Positions 33,946 through 46,932 of a stretch of 64,000 nt of DNA are shown in pieces. The stretch's first letter is position 1. Each line of letters begins with the position of its first letter. A program made the translations under genes and the position numbers. The notes below the pieces were generated by a model that saw only the letters and a program-made list of their open reading frames with translations, did not search any database and was not told where the DNA came from. The DNA comes from Thermothielavioides terrestris NRRL 8126. Lineage: Eukaryota > Ascomycota > Sordariomycetes > Sordariales > Chaetomiaceae. The stretch is taken from assembly GCF_000226115.1 (NCBI RefSeq), contig NC_016459.1:4656501-4720500 (forward strand), written 5' to 3'.

Positions 33946-36900
33946 GGTTGTTGGTGTTGTTGCTGTTGCTCAAACTATCCAAGTCGCTGGTTGCAGTGGT
34001 TATGAGAGATCAGCAGCAAGTCGGGACAAGATGATGCTTGACGCGAGGAATGCTGCAGTCCGCAACTTGGAGCAAGAACGTCCCTCCGGCACGACGCCTC
34101 TGCCTTAAAATGCTGTGGCTCGTTGCTTTGTCTCCCTCGCCGGCCGAGCGGATACTATCACACAACGACCAGTGACCTCATCGGCGCCACCCTGGTTGGT
34201 GTTGTCATTGTCCTCGCGCCCCAAACCAGCGGCGAGCAACAGCCATGACTGGTGCTCAGTCCCACATTCCCGGAAGCAGACATCTAACCCGAGGAATGAC
34301 ATCACGCCCCGCTCGGTGCTATTCTGTTGATTCTGGTTCCTGCTCTGGGCCTGACCAGAACCGACCTGACAGACGTGGTGTTGCCTCCCGGGCGCCGCAT
34401 CCGCTCTGGCGGGTAACAACCCTACAGGAAGGCCCAACAAATCTTGATGATCGGTTCCGTCGTATGCGTTGATGAAGTGAAGATGTTACTGAAATGCCAT
34501 ATGATTGCTGCTGTGACTGTGAGTGTCCTGGACTCAGCGTCCGAAGCTACTCAGTTCAGGCACACGGCGCACTGCTCCAAGCGCTCTCAAGCCTCCACGA
34601 CTCAGCTGGTGTCGGCAGACCATTGACGTAGTCATATAATGCTCTATGGCAGACCTATCAGTTGCACGCTTCGAGTGTCTTGTGTTTGAGGATTACAGAA
34701 CGTGCCACGGTGCTCAACAGCGATGCACAGCGAGTGTCGAGACGAGGGAAACTGGAGCGCTGATACCAACAGCACCGTTGTTTCTACGCTCTTCGGTATG
34801 TACACGCTAACATCCTAGGGGAGAGAGCAGGGGCGCAGTCCAGATCCCGGATATGGCTACCGGGACCATCTCACAAACCTGCAACAGGTATTCTTGAGCT
34901 CAATGCCGTGCCATCTGCTGAAGAGCATCCAGCACGTTGGGTCACACTGATGGCCAAGCAGGAAACACCTAACCACCTACCCCTCTCTCGTTACAAACAC
35001 CACATGTCGGAAGCAGGCTCCCGCAAGCGGACAAAGCCACAAAGCATCACACCGTGCGCGACCTCCGCTCTTCAGCAGCGCGTCCGCCAGGCGGGACCTA
35101 TGATGGACCATAATGGATGATACATCGGACAGAGCCTGCCCCAGCAGATTCCGATAGGACCCGTAGTAGTCCGTACCGCGACGCACAGCAGCGATGGACC
35201 TGCAGATGGTCGCGGTTCCGACACGACGGGAACGTACAGCCTCCCTCCTCCCCTTCCGGCTCCTCAGATTGGTGGTCATCGGCCGCATTCCCAGCTGGAG
35301 CAGAGCATTCTCCAATCTGCCTGCATGTATATGCACACTAGTACAGAAGCGGGCCCTGCCCAATTCCCTGTTTGCTTGCGTCATTCGCTCCGTGGGTATC
35401 CGTCTTTTTGTTCTAGTGTAAGGGGCATCATATTCGTGGTGGTCTTGCGCTCTCCGAGGGGCTGATTTGTCCAGACTTCGGCGGGCTCCGGAGAGCCTTG
35501 AGAAACCGCGAGTAAACACAACATGCCGCTAGCGACTCAGTACCATGTATAGTTTGCTCTTAGATGCATGTGATCGCTCCGCGGTTCTTCCCTGCCGTAT
35601 CTTTCGAGCGTCAGGATGTAAGAGCACGAGGCAGTCATGCTGTGCTCGGGTCCACGGCCGGGCAACACCACCTATGGCAGCATCTTCATGGCTTTTTGTA
35701 CAATTCAGTCATATCTTTTCGTCCCTCTGGACCGCACTCACCAAGTCGCGAAGACTCAGGGCAAACCTGTTCCCCCCAAGCAAACAAAGCACATCACAGT
35801 TCAGCGACTTCAGGGGTAACCTCAATATTGCATTACATGTATGGGAGATGCCAACACGACTTAGAAATTCTCATACTCTGATGCTATCCCTCCCTCCTCA
35901 ACTCCCGGGCCATCATCTGTGACTACTCAGCACATCCGTCCAGCGCCAACCTCAAGAGACAGCAGGCCACCCGCAAAGCCATAACCCATCCGCTTTGCGA
36001 CTCCGGAACCAAGTAGTTTGAAAGACGAACACAACGCCTGCCGCCAGCCGGCGATGGCCTGCAGACGGGACAACGCCCCTGTCGGACGCCACGTGTTTTG
36101 CCTAGCTGCCGGCAACCACCAAACGTTGTGTGTGTGTGCGTGCCTGTGTGGGCGTGTGTGTTCTCGCGGCAGCGCGCCCGCGCATGTGTGAGTGAGAGGG
36201 GGTACGCTCCAACGGGCAAAAAAAGAAAAGAGAAGGAGAAAAGAAAAAGGGGGGGGGGGGGGGGGGGGGGGGGGAGGAAGTGGTGCATCGCAAACGTTGT
36301 CTCTCGGCTGCAGGCCAATGTCTCATCGTGGGGAGGTGAGATCCAGTGATCTTCCACTCACTCAGTCATACCTATGTACATACACTACATGCGTACATAC
36401 ATATCCATGCTTTTGCGGAGGCGCCACTGGTTTCAGGTGTCATGCCTGCCCGTCATCCCAAACCCTTTTCTCTTCCACTTCCGCTTCTCCGTCCCGCCCG
36501 TCCAACGGGTTGCTGCAGCGAATTGGCTGCCATGGATGGACATCATGTGTTTTACCCCAAGCGTTACACGAACCCCGCGCGTCGTTTGGAGGGGAAGGAG
36601 GTTGAAGAACGAGGTGCGGAGAGGGCAAGGAAAACAAGGAAGAGTAGCCGTGTGGCAACACGGGAGATGCAAGCTGGATGCTGTAACCACACGAGGGGGG
36701 CATCGTCGCACGACAGTGTTTGTCACCCGCTGCCGCCCGCTCCGCGAGACCAGACGACATGGCCAATGTGAGCCTGCCTGCCCGGAGTTATGCCAATGTC
36801 TGATGTGATACAGAGTGCAGAGCGCAGAGCACTCGGTCCTACGTTGCAACTCTCCCCCGCAACGCACTGCGCTGTCTAAACAAGTCAGCACCACCATGCT

Positions 36901-37366
36901 TTGCATCGAAAACGCCGTCAAGTTTGAACTCCCAGGCCCGTCTATTCCAAGCGCTCATGAATGCTACAAGTTCCTCAGCCGCGCCAACCCCGCCGTTGCC
37001 GGCCGATACATCCCTTTTCTGGTTGTTGTTTTTTGCTTGTGCTTGTACATACAAGGTCGCGCGAGTATAAGACACTAGAAGTAAACAATACTGCAGAAGC
37101 TGCCTCACCATGGCTGTGTTTTGATGACGGAAAGCAACCAAGGAGCATCACAATCGCTCATGCTGCAAAAGGAATGACGGCAACCGATGGGGTGGGTATC
37201 TTGACTGAGATAGAAGAACACAAAGCGAAACAATAGACGTGAGGCCCGAAGCGCTTCGTAGCCGCGTCCTCCTCATTAGATCGTCATGATCAATCATTCG
37301 TCCCGTCGGTTGATCGAGTGCGGTTCGTTTCGTCGTCGCAAAGAGAAACCGCAAGCAGTTAAAACA
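33946..37366. other. 3.4-kb gene-poor region
   Basis: No exon with a recognisable product was found on either strand. It contains a TG-rich stretch near 36126-36160 followed by the G26 run listed separately, and TACATACATAC-like short repeats near 36370-36400. It could hold an unannotated non-coding RNA or regulatory DNA; the sequence alone does not show this. Confidence 0.4.
36249..36274. repeat. G26 homopolymer tract
   Basis: There are 26 consecutive G, preceded by an A/G-rich purine stretch from about 36218. Together they form a roughly 70-bp polypurine strand that could adopt triplex or G-quadruplex structure. The exact length may be unreliable in sequencing. Confidence 0.8.
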
Positions 37367-39059
37367 TTACTTGCGTAGACCGACCTTCCCGGCAAGGCTC
37401 TTGAGCCAGCCGGAGGCACTATTCCGCCTGTCTTCCTGGCCATCGCGGACCATGGCCGCCTCGCGGACCATGGGGCCGACGATTTCGACGTCGCCCAGCT
37501 CCGGGAACTTCCCGTCGTCGCTGAGCATCCTGGGGATGGAGGGGGACAGCTTCTCCTCGGCCGAGCGCAGCAGCTGCGAGACAATGGATGGGTCACCATT
37601 GCACTGGTGGCCCAGCCGCGCGACGAGATCGTCCTCCGCCCGCTGCCATTCCTGCTCGATCTCGGCCCACTTGGCTTCCGTCAGCCCGTACGTCTTGGAG
37701 GTGGCCCCGTAATGCTCTGCCGTCCGCACGAGATGCTTGGCGTAGTTGGTTCGTGCCAGGTTCCAATCCGCGCGGAAAGCCTGCAGCGTCGCGAGATCGG
37801 CCGACTCGGGCACGTACGGCCGGGGCTCGATGGTGAAGTTCGCGTGGCCGAGCCGGTCGGACCAGGAGTCCTGATGGTCGAACAAACATGGAATCGGAGA
37901 AGGAGCGTCACCGAACGCGCTCGAGATGGTCCCTCGGCGGAGCGAAGAAACGGACGGCTGGGCACTGAGAGGAGGAGAGTGTAGTCCCTTCACCGAGCCC
38001 AGTTCAGCAAAGCCTGGAGACTGCACCATGGTCGGAGACTGCAACGGTGACGGCTGGAGAGAATGCGGCTGGGTAGCGAGAGCCTCTGTCAAGAGGGGCG
38101 GCAGCAGAGGTGTCGTAGCCAAGGCGCGATCCTGCTCTACCCTCCTGCCCAAGGTCGCCGGCATGTTGTCGAGGGGAGAGGGCGACACCACGCTCTCGGA
38201 GCTTTCGTAGAAGGAGAGCGCGGGCGTGGCCGGTACTGAGTCATGCGCAGGGTCCGTACTCCCGTGCACGTAGCCAGAAACCGACGACGACCTACTAGAA
38301 CGGTTGCGGGAGAAGCTTGGGCGCGGGTCGGCCAGGGAAGGGTCGGAGGCAGGCGAGAAGGTCAGGTCGTGTCGCCTGGGTGCGGATGCGGATCGCCACC
38401 GCGGAAGGCTCGGTAGTCTCGATCCCAGTCTCGTGCTCCAGCTCGAGAAACCTGCATCGGAGCCATGGCGTCTCTTCCTTTGCCGGGAACCGGCGTCGAA
38501 GTCGCCATCGCTGAGGAAGCCGAGGTCGTAGTCGTAGTCTGAAGTCATGGACCGATATATGGAGGTGCTTTGCGCGGAGTCGCCATGGTGCGAGCAGGGG
38601 ACATCGCCTGGTTTCATGTGTCAGGGAGGAAGCAAAGGGCAGCGGCGGACAAGAGGACCACCTACACAAGCAATAGTCGTGGAAACTAAACTCGCGGTCA
38701 TTGTCCTTGGGCGGCGTTGCAGGTTCCTCCTCTTCCCTCTCCAGAGGCTCCTCCTGGACGTCTGGCAGCTGCGCTTTGCCGGGCCTGATCGCGTGCAGCG
38801 AATGTGCGGGTGACGCCGGGGTATCGGTGCACGGCGGTGTGCCAAGCTCGAGCGAGGAAGATGAGCCGGATAACCTTGAGTGATTGGTGCGCGAAAAAGT
38901 CGACGTGATAGGGGATGGCGAAGCAAGGTCAGACGAGGACGAGTCGTAGATGTAGTACAAGGACGCGGCGTCTCCCTCGTTGTTATCATGATGCGATTCC
39001 AGCTTCTTCCGTTCTTCCACGAGCCGCGGAAGCAGCAATGGTTTCAACCCGGTCGACAT
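37367..39059 (-). CDS. Ser/Pro-rich fungal hypothetical protein
   Basis: I do not recognise a function. Exons 38666-39059 and 37367-38607 (donor GTAGGT, acceptor AACCAG, phase 1) give 544 aa. The ATG at 39059 is the first after an in-frame stop. Residues 1-130 are acidic and Ser-rich, with EEPLEREEEEPATPPKDNDR just before the splice. Residues about 150-390 are low-complexity Ser/Pro/Arg with many SP sites, suggesting phosphorylation. The C-terminal 150 residues are the ordered part: PYVPESADLATLQAFRADWN, ARTNYAKHLVRTAEHYGATS, a predicted helix LTEAKWAEIEQEWQRAEDDL, and a basic end SLAGKVGLRK. No TM segment or signal peptide is seen. It resembles poorly described Sordariomycete proteins with a conserved C-terminus. 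Confidence 0.8.
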
Positions 39060-42000
39060 CGGAGGCTTGCAAACATGAGGGACTCGATCACCAGCTTCCG
39101 AAAGGCGTTGGAGGCTCTTGTGTCATCGACGATGCGCGCTGTGAACTGCGATCGAGCTTCAGGGTCGGGCGGGAAGAGGTGAAGATGTCGGAGTGGAGGT
39201 GGCAGGCGGACAATTTGATGCTGAGGCCAAGACACTGGCAACAGGATGAGCCACCTCCCAACGCACGCGATCGCTGGGCTGCTTGGGAAGCGTGGCACCG
39301 ACAGGGGTGGGTGAATTGGGTTTTCTGGCGCAGCGTGTTTTTGCGGGGCGGCGAGGAAGCACACCCGGTCGGTCGTTCCAGAGTGTCAGCGCTAGGTGGC
39401 AGCTGGCGGGTGCGGCTATTGGGGCCAGTCTCTGGTCGGGTGGAGCGATCCGCAGGATGACGAGGTTGTCGCTGACCAAGTTCTCGTAACCGCCGGGATG
39501 AGCCGCGGTAGAATGTTGCCGAATGCAGAGGACGACGAAATTCCTTGTTTTGAAGAGCTTTGGTGGGCTTATATGAGCCCCGTCTGCGGAGTACTCCCCC
39601 GCGTCTCCGTTCGTCAAGCAAGTTGAGTTGAACGAGTGAGTTGCACAGGCCTTGGAGCTCCTCGAACCCCGTGTCTTGGTCCTCGGCACTTGGTGTCCCG
39701 CCAAGCACTCTCGACGAATGGGGCCTTGTCCGGGTCGCCAGGCGAGGACGTCAGGCAGCGGGCGGCCAGACTGGCGATGCTGCGTCCCTCTTGGGGGTCT
39801 CTGAGCGGCCGAGGGTCGTCAGCGATGAGCGTGCTGCCACTGGCACCACGTGTAATCGGGCACCGTAATGTATGTGTACATACTGTATGTACCTAAGCAG
39901 CACGCAAGACGCAAGAATGTGCCCTGGGGACTGTCGGAGGCGCGGCCGGCGTGGGCTTGGGTCGTGCGGAGTCACTCGTCAGGCCAGCGATTGCTCGGCA
40001 AAAATTGATTGGGTGCGAGAAGCTCCGGCTCCGGCGTCCCAGATCCCGACGAAGGCCAGCAGCCCAGAGGCCAACGACAGGAAGAGCGGCGCCGCGAACA
40101 ACCGGTTGGGCAACAGTGGCTCGCGCGGGTGGGCCAATGGATCGGGGGCCAACAGCTGTCGAGCAAGGGCTCCAGGAAGCTCGCTACCTACTCTACTAAC
40201 GTTACGTAGTGTAATCCGTACTGTGTACCTTAGCTAACTCATTCACGTTGAGGCGACCGTTGGCGATGTCCGCGATGACGCGCGAACCTGCTGTGGGGGA
40301 CACGCTTCTCGAGAGAGGTCGGCGAGGTTGCAGCGGCGACATTGACGATCCATGAATGGCTCGTGGTTGTCAATAATTGCCTGTCTGTCTGTGACGAGGT
40401 GCTGTGTGTTAACACCGGGTTGGCCAACCGCTGTTGAGGCGGATCGTTCGTCTGGTCTTTTTTTACCTTCGCCCGAACAGCCAGTGCGGTGGAGCTCGAG
40501 CGGGTTAGTGTATCCGGAGGTTCACGCAGATTGGTTTCCGTCCGAAAGCCCTGGGTCCAATGGCCAAAAAAAGGCGCCAGAGCCACCAGCGAAGGATTGC
40601 TGACCGGGGTTGGGATGAACCAAATGTGCACAACGCACAACGCACAACGGAGGATGGGACCGAAGCAAGTGTCCATGACTGGCTCCGAATGACATTGACA
40701 ATGTCCCAAATCCTGAGATGCCGTTTCGGCCTGCTCTCTGTATGGCATGCTTTGTGCCACCCTCTTTCTTGCAGCCAGCTCGGCTGCATGTGCAACCGCA
40801 TTGGAGAAACTTTCACCGTATCGTATGTGTGTTCATTACAGTACCCACATTACTGTATGTACTGTACACTAACGTGATATTCCGGTGGCCAGGCAACAGG
40901 CCTGGCCGCGAAAAAAAAAAAAAATTCTTGCAGCCTCAGCAGTGGGGCATCTGCTGCCGCTAAGGAAGGGAAGGAACAATCCAGATGCTCAATCCATCGT
41001 AAGCCGAGGCAACGCCTACCGTAAAAAAGAGCAAGAGGAAACAAAAAAGGCTCGGAAAAACCGAACATGCGGTGCGGAGAGTTATGGCATGGATGTGGAG
41101 GCAGGACCCAGGTCCTCGGTATTCGCTTCATTATCCATTATCTTCGTTGTGGTTCCGCAACAGTGATGCCTTGCAACATCCGACATCCGGGCCAAGTCCA
41201 GTTCGACAGAACAGGGGGAGCCAGACACAAAGAGCATATTCCGGGCTCCTTGACCACTTGATATCGAAGCCGGCTCATTGCTCCTGGCGTACTGAAGTCC
41301 CGACGAGTACCCGGTACGCACTCCGTAAAAGCTTTTTCGCCCGAATCCACCGATGGGCACTCTACTTCACCCGAGCTTACTGCCATGACTTCCCTGCCGC
41401 CCACTTCCCCTCGCACTCGAACGACTCGTGGCAAGCCAACGATGGTCGCGCCGGCAAGCCGGACTGGAGATCTCGCGCACCATTTCCCTGCAGCAACGAA
41501 ACCTCAATCTTATCGTCTGGCGCGGGGGGGCACTTGTCCAGGCCGGCGCTGTCGATATCCGGCTCCCCCGCTCTTCTCTCATTTCTGCAGGCACGCCTGT
41601 GCAGGGGGCTGCTCGCGACGTGTGAGAGACGCAATGGCCACCCCCGGACCTCATGCTCGCTTGGCTTTTTCTCCTTTGCTGCAACGTCGATGCTGTGTGC
41701 CCTTGGCAAAGCGCACGTCTGGCCTCAGCTTCAATTCTTGTGGTATTAGGTAGCTATGTGCTAAACGCAGGGTCCGCATGATACCGCGTCTTGTGTCTTT
41801 GTGGAGGCCACCTCGAGTCCATCCCGTCGGCCACCCCTCCGGCCTTTCCCCATGCCGCCGCGTCTGTCCATGGAATTGCGCAATACGTTGCTGAACCAGC
41901 CGCTGGTCAACTTGTGCATGTTGAAGAAGACTGCGCTGCAGCCGCCCGGCTCGAGGTCTAACTGCTGTACTACTCGCCTGATCCGACGCCCGAATGAAGC

Positions 42001-43372
42001 GTGGCGGCACGGCAAGCGCACCGTGCCAAAGGCCTATGGCATGCTGTGATGGAGCTCCCGTGGCTGACGTTGCCCTCCGGCTTACCAGCAGCCACTCATG
42101 CAGGAACTCGAGAGCATGCAAGTGGCCTCGCATCTTCGAGTTGGCCCCTATTCTCAGTTCCGAGAAGCGTCTGGTCGGACTCCCGTTCTGCAATGGATGG
42201 GAACGAGTCCACCATGCTTGGGAACCCGGCGATTCCCCCGCGCTGTCGTACGCCCATTTGACTCGGGGTCAAACGAGGGGAAGCACTTGGAATGTGCTGC
42301 AGAACAAAAAAACCTCTGCGCCATCCGCCAGCTCTCGAGGAGAGCTCGGCTGTCGAGGATCGATTGAGGCATTGCCATGTGGACGAGTCCATTTTGCGGT
42401 TGAACATCATTATCTCGTCCCTTGCATTAGCTCGGCCTGGAGGAGGGTCGGTGAGGGACGGGATTCGCTGAGGCTGCGGCGGCACCCTCGGGACGGGCCC
42501 TCTGCGGCGCGCGGCTGCTCGGGCTGGCGTAACGTCTTTTTTTGTTTCTTTTTCAGGGTCGCGTTGGCGGGAGACTCGTGGCCCAAAGGACATCATTCGT
42601 ACCTGATCAGCGAGGGGGGCCGCGTAAGACCAGCATCGTTGTCGGTTAATCATCAGCCAGCAAGTTGATATGTCTCGTTGTCACTACAACTGGCGGACCA
42701 TGTGGATGAGTGATTTTTTAGCATTGGTGGCCATGCCCGTCATATCCATTCTGGGTTCTCCTGGTCTTCGGGGCATTGGGGGACAAGTCCGATACCAAGA
42801 AATATCGCTGTGTATTTTTCTCGCGCGGACCTCGGGCATGGTTTAGTCTAAACGTGCGGGTGCCGCGGGTCTGTCCGGTCGGAAGTCCTCGTTTGTCTGT
42901 TAGCTCAATGCTCTAGGTAGGGAGTTGGTAGGCCACCTCAGCTTCCTCCGGTAATTTTGGGCTATTTTGGTGCGTTGGCGACATCTTTCAGCGTTGGCCA
43001 TCATAATTAAGATTTTTGGCAAGGCCTGGGGATTGCTCAGGATCTCTTTGGTTATCGACCTGGAGCATGTAAACTGCGGGCGCGAAGAGAAACGGGTAAG
43101 GACTCACGGCCTGTTCTGTATACCCAACCCCAATTCTTCATCATTTCCCCTACGACATCATCCCAACTGGCCACTCTGCGGTCATGACCTGCGACTTTGT
43201 TCTATCCGCCGAGCCTGCCCTAAGACTATTGAGATTCTACCAGCCATAGCCGGCTTTGGACAATGTCCCATCCGGCTAGTGGAGACAACCTAGGAGTAAG
43301 AGATTGGTCAGTTCTTCAGCTGCGAACTGAGTGAGCACTCTCGGTTGGAGAGAGATGCTCACAGTTCGTTGC
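39060..43372. other. 4.3-kb gene-poor region
   Basis: No convincing gene. Overlapping open frames of 100-220 codons occur on both strands (for example around 41070-41750 and 41650-42650), but none has a domain, splice structure or clear coding bias. An A14 tract lies at 40911-40924, and a GTAATCCGTACTGTGTACCT motif lies at 40211-40230. It may hold regulatory DNA or decayed genes. Confidence 0.4.
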
Positions 43373-43584
43373 TTAACAACGGCCGCGGGTGGGGTTCTTG
43401 TAGCACATTCCGTTCTGGAAACAGCTCTACCTATAGCAAACGCCCTCGATGCAAATGAAGCCTTGAGGGCAGCTCCTCGCTTTGCCGGTACGCCTTCCAG
43501 GGTCGCGGTCATGTCGACGGTGGGAGTAGGAGCAGCCATGGCCACAGCGGCGAAGAAGCGGGTAATGGCGCTGATGGACTTCAT
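43373..43584 (-). pseudogene. cysteine-rich small secreted peptide gene, broken
   Basis: The ATG at 43584 opens a frame with an N-terminal secretion-like segment (MKSISAITRFFAAVAMAAP) followed by a short spacer containing a KR pair. The cysteine-rich part is not in this frame but in a second one. There, 43471-43430 encodes three Cys spaced C-x5-C-x4-C, then a TAG (43427-43429), then three more Cys spaced C-x5-C-x8-C ending at TAA (43373-43375). Six regularly spaced Cys in about 30 residues resemble defensin-like or other disulfide-rich antimicrobial or effector peptides; I cannot name the family. Two lesions are implied: a frame change between the leader and the Cys region, and the TAG. A 65-nt intron (GTACCG to GGTAG) would bypass both but remove half of the Cys residues, so I consider it less likely. 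Confidence 0.5.
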
Positions 43585-44897
43585 TCTGCTTTCTTAGAGT
43601 GGGGTGATTGCGTGATTCTGTTTCTGAGAGTAAAGATGATGTCTGATGAGCGAGCATGATGACCGAAGAGCGCAGAAGTCGTGTCTCTTTATCCATGTCT
43701 CCCGTTCATTATCTCCGCCCTCTTTCGCTCCCTTATTTTCATATCTTCCCATTTCTTCGCCGTATCCCGGCCCCTTTTCTGAGGAGCCCGCTCACTCAAC
43801 AGATTGAGATTTCGGGTTTCCTGCTTCGCGAACTCAACCCAAATCTCTGGTTTGGGGGGGCGGGGAGGGGGGACTCGGCGACCTTGGCGAGGTTTGGCAA
43901 GTGATCCCCAGCCAACCGCCCATCAGAACTGGTGTTGTACTAGTATCGAGAATTCCGAGCTGTCGCCGGAAGATTGCATCGTGATCAAGAACTTCAGGGC
44001 TCAACGAGTCAACGTAAGTGTAAGGCAGCATAAACACCTGAGAAACCAGCCAGCATAGATTACATTTCACGTTTCCGATCACTTGTCGTTGGTGGGCTCC
44101 TAACCGCCACCCTCCGTTCGCCCACTACCCGAGCCTCATCTATTTGGCTGAGCCGGGGCTCTCAGTCGCGGGCCGTCCGGCGGCGCGGGATGTTTCCATG
44201 TTGGTCGAGAAGACGGGGAAAGGAGAGACTCCTTTTGTAGTGCAGTCGACCAGTCAGGCTGCGGCCCGCTTGATTTCCGAAGTCGGCCAGCCTGGTGAAA
44301 CAAGGCAGGTTACAAGACGGAAAGAGGCTTCACCGGCTAGATTGCGCCGTCGTCCCACACGTGCTTGATATGTTGGCTGCTGGACCAATTGTAGTCTCGG
44401 CCACCGGATGACTTGCAGATGTATTCTAGGCTCTATTGAGTGGGATAATACACATCAGAGACAAACAACGGATTTCGAAGTTCAAGCTAGGGCTGTTTGA
44501 GACTGGAGTTGCCTGGACAGTGGAGGGCGAAACGCAGAGGCCGGACAAAGTGCGATGACGACGTGGCTCCGTTGTCCACTCGACTGCTAACTACCCAGTG
44601 GCGGGAAGCGAGTCAACGGACCGCGGGCAGGGAGGCGTACATCGCGCCGGGGACCAGCGGCTGGCTGCTTTTTGTTCTGGTGTGACTGTCTCGTGCCTCA
44701 TCCCTCCATCAGCCATGGGTGGGGTCCTCCCGTCTACGGCCGGAGGATTAAGCTGAAGTCATACCTTGCGGGACGGCGAGTGTTGCTAGGACGTTGTGGA
44801 GCGGGTTCCAACAGATAATGCCAAACCTCGATTTCCACGCCCACACTTCCAACTCCGAGGCTCGGAGAGGGCCCGGACGGCTAGAGGTGTGTGCGGA
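43585..44897. other. intergenic, no gene seen
   Basis: This is the flank of the broken Cys-rich gene and the 3' flank of the dehydratase gene. No domain-bearing frame, RNA gene or clear repeat was found. Confidence 0.45.
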
Positions 44898-46932
44898 TTA
44901 GTAATGGCTAGCCGTCAGTTCTGATGGCCCTTGTCCCCCTTGTCCCCCGCCCGCTGCCCTCCCTGGCCCGGCCGCGGTCAAGAAGAGGAAGTCTGCGCCG
45001 TGCTCCGCCTGGTTCACCTCGCGCATGTACAAGCCGCGATACCCCCTCTCGCGCTGCCGCGTCACCCAATGCGCCTCACCGGCCCGCTCAAGCTCGCGTC
45101 TCCGCTGTTCAATCCGCGTCCGCAGCTCCGCCTCGTCCACCTCCACGCTCAACAGCCTCTCCTCCACATCACACACGATCACATCCCCGTCCCTGATCAC
45201 GCCCAGCACCGACCCGGGATCCGCCCCCTCCGGCGACACATGCAGCACGATGGTGCCCGCGGCCGTCCCGCTCATCCTCCCATCCGAGATGCGTAGCATG
45301 TCCACGACCCCCTGGGCCGCCAGCTTCCGCGGGATCGGGATCAGCCCGGCCTCGGGCATGCCCGGGTTCCCGACCGGGCCGACGCCCCTCAGCACCAGCA
45401 CGCTGTCCGCGTCCACGTCCAGGGCGGCGTCATCGATCCGCCGCGCCAGGTCCGCCGGCCCGTCGAACACGACCGCCCGGCCCCGGTGCTTCAGCAGCCG
45501 CCTGTCCTTGCTCGCGCTCGCCTTCATGACTGCCGCGCCGCCGGGCGCCAGGTTCCCCCTCTGGAACACCACCAGCGCCGAGGTGGGGTAGAGCGGGTCG
45601 GTCAGCGGGCGGATGACGGTGGCGCCCGATGCCAATGCCAGCCCGAAGCGACGGGCCGGAACGGCGGCGAGCTCCTCGCCGAGGGTGCGCCCCGTGACGG
45701 TGAGCGCGCCGAGGCGCAGGAGCGGCCGGAGCTCGTGCAGCAGGGCGGGCATGCCGCCGGCGGCGTGGAAGTCGGTCATGTAGTTGTCGCCGCTGGGCTT
45801 GAGGTCGACGAGCAGCGGGGTGGTGCGGCCGATCTCATCGACGGTGGCGGGCGTGATGGTGCCTGCGACGGCCGGGTGCCGGTTGGCGATGGCCATGAGA
45901 TGCACGACGGCGTTGGTGGAGCCGCCGATGGCCTGGAGGACCGTGATGGCGTTGAGGAAGGAGTCGCGCGTCAGGATGGTCTGCGGCGCGAGGCGGGTCT
46001 TAGCCAGCTGCACGGCGTAGCTGCCCGTCGACTCGGCGATGCGCAGGCGGGCCGAGGATACCGCGGCTGGGGTGGCCGCATGGATGGGCATCATGCCGAG
46101 GGCGACCAGCAAACACGCCATGGTGCTGGCGGTGCCCATGACGCCGCAGGTGCCAGCCTATACATGGTCAACTCCCGTAGAAGCTGTGGCTAATGTGACA
46201 GGGCCACCCACAGTTGGCGCTAACTCCTCATTGAGGGCAGAGATGTCTTCTATGTCCATAGCGCCGGCCCGGAACTTGGCCCAGTTGCTCCGGCAGTCGG
46301 TGCACGCCCCGACTCGTCCCCCCTGAAAGCTCCCCGGCATCATCGGCCCTGTCACTAGGTGGATGATGGGTTTGTTGGCCGATATCCCGCCCATCAGTTG
46401 GGCTGGAGTGGTCTTGTCACAGCCTGGAACCGTCAGACATAGTCGGTCACGGTTATGGGGAGCGTGCTGCTCGGGTGATCGGATAATCAACGTATTTACC
46501 TCCTATAAGGACGACCGAGTCGACCGGCTGTGCCCGAATCATCTCTTCGGTGTCCATGCTCATCAGGTTGCGCAGAAACATGCTCGTGGGAGCAGCAAAA
46601 GACTCGTGCAGACTAATAGTTGGGAAGTCAATGGCGAGTCCGCCGCTCAGCTGCACACCCCTTTTTACCGCCTCGATGAGCTGCGGAACGTTGGCATGGC
46701 AGGGATTGAAACTCGAGTAGGTGTTAACGATGCCCACGATCGGCCGAGAGAGTGCGTCCTCGCTGTAGCCCATGGCCTTGATGAACAGCTTGCGCATGAA
46801 GAGCGAGAAATGGGCGTCGCCATACGCCGGCAGCTTCTGGCGGAGGCCGGCGGCATCCGCGTCGATGGGTGTTGACAGGTCATAGTCAAGGTTGGCGGCT
46901 GAGAGCCCGCTCTTGTCGTTGTCCGGCGCCAT
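44898..46932 (-). CDS. IlvD/Edd family dehydratase (dihydroxy-acid or sugar-acid dehydratase)
   Basis: This is an iron-sulfur dehydratase. The family includes ILV3 (branched-chain amino acid synthesis) and the L-arabinonate/D-xylonate-type sugar-acid dehydratases. Exons 46500-46932, 46212-46423 and 44898-46157 (donors GTAAAT and GTGGGT; phases 1 and 0) give 634 aa. The three cluster-binding Cys are visible: Cys78 in FNPCHANVP, Cys146 in GGCDKTTPAQLMGG, and Cys219 in PTAGTCGVMGTASTMAC. The last motif, with MGTASTM, resembles the sugar-acid branch more than ILV3 (which usually has MYTANTM). The substrate Ser/Thr region SDGRMSGTAAGTIVLHVSPE is present. No mitochondrial presequence is seen, so a cytosolic role is likely and an ILV3 role less so. 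An MFS gene lies upstream on the same strand. Confidence 0.9.

Noticed and set aside
39088..39708. Open frames upstream of the Ser/Pro-rich gene, including a protein-like FTARIVDDTRASNAFRKL stretch
   Set aside because: Three frames are partly open here, but none links by phase-correct splicing to the downstream gene, and an in-frame stop precedes its ATG.
41072..42668. Several overlapping open frames of 100-225 codons on both strands
   Set aside because: No domain, no consistent codon bias and no splice structure; each overlaps another frame of equal length on the opposite strand, as expected in GC-rich DNA.
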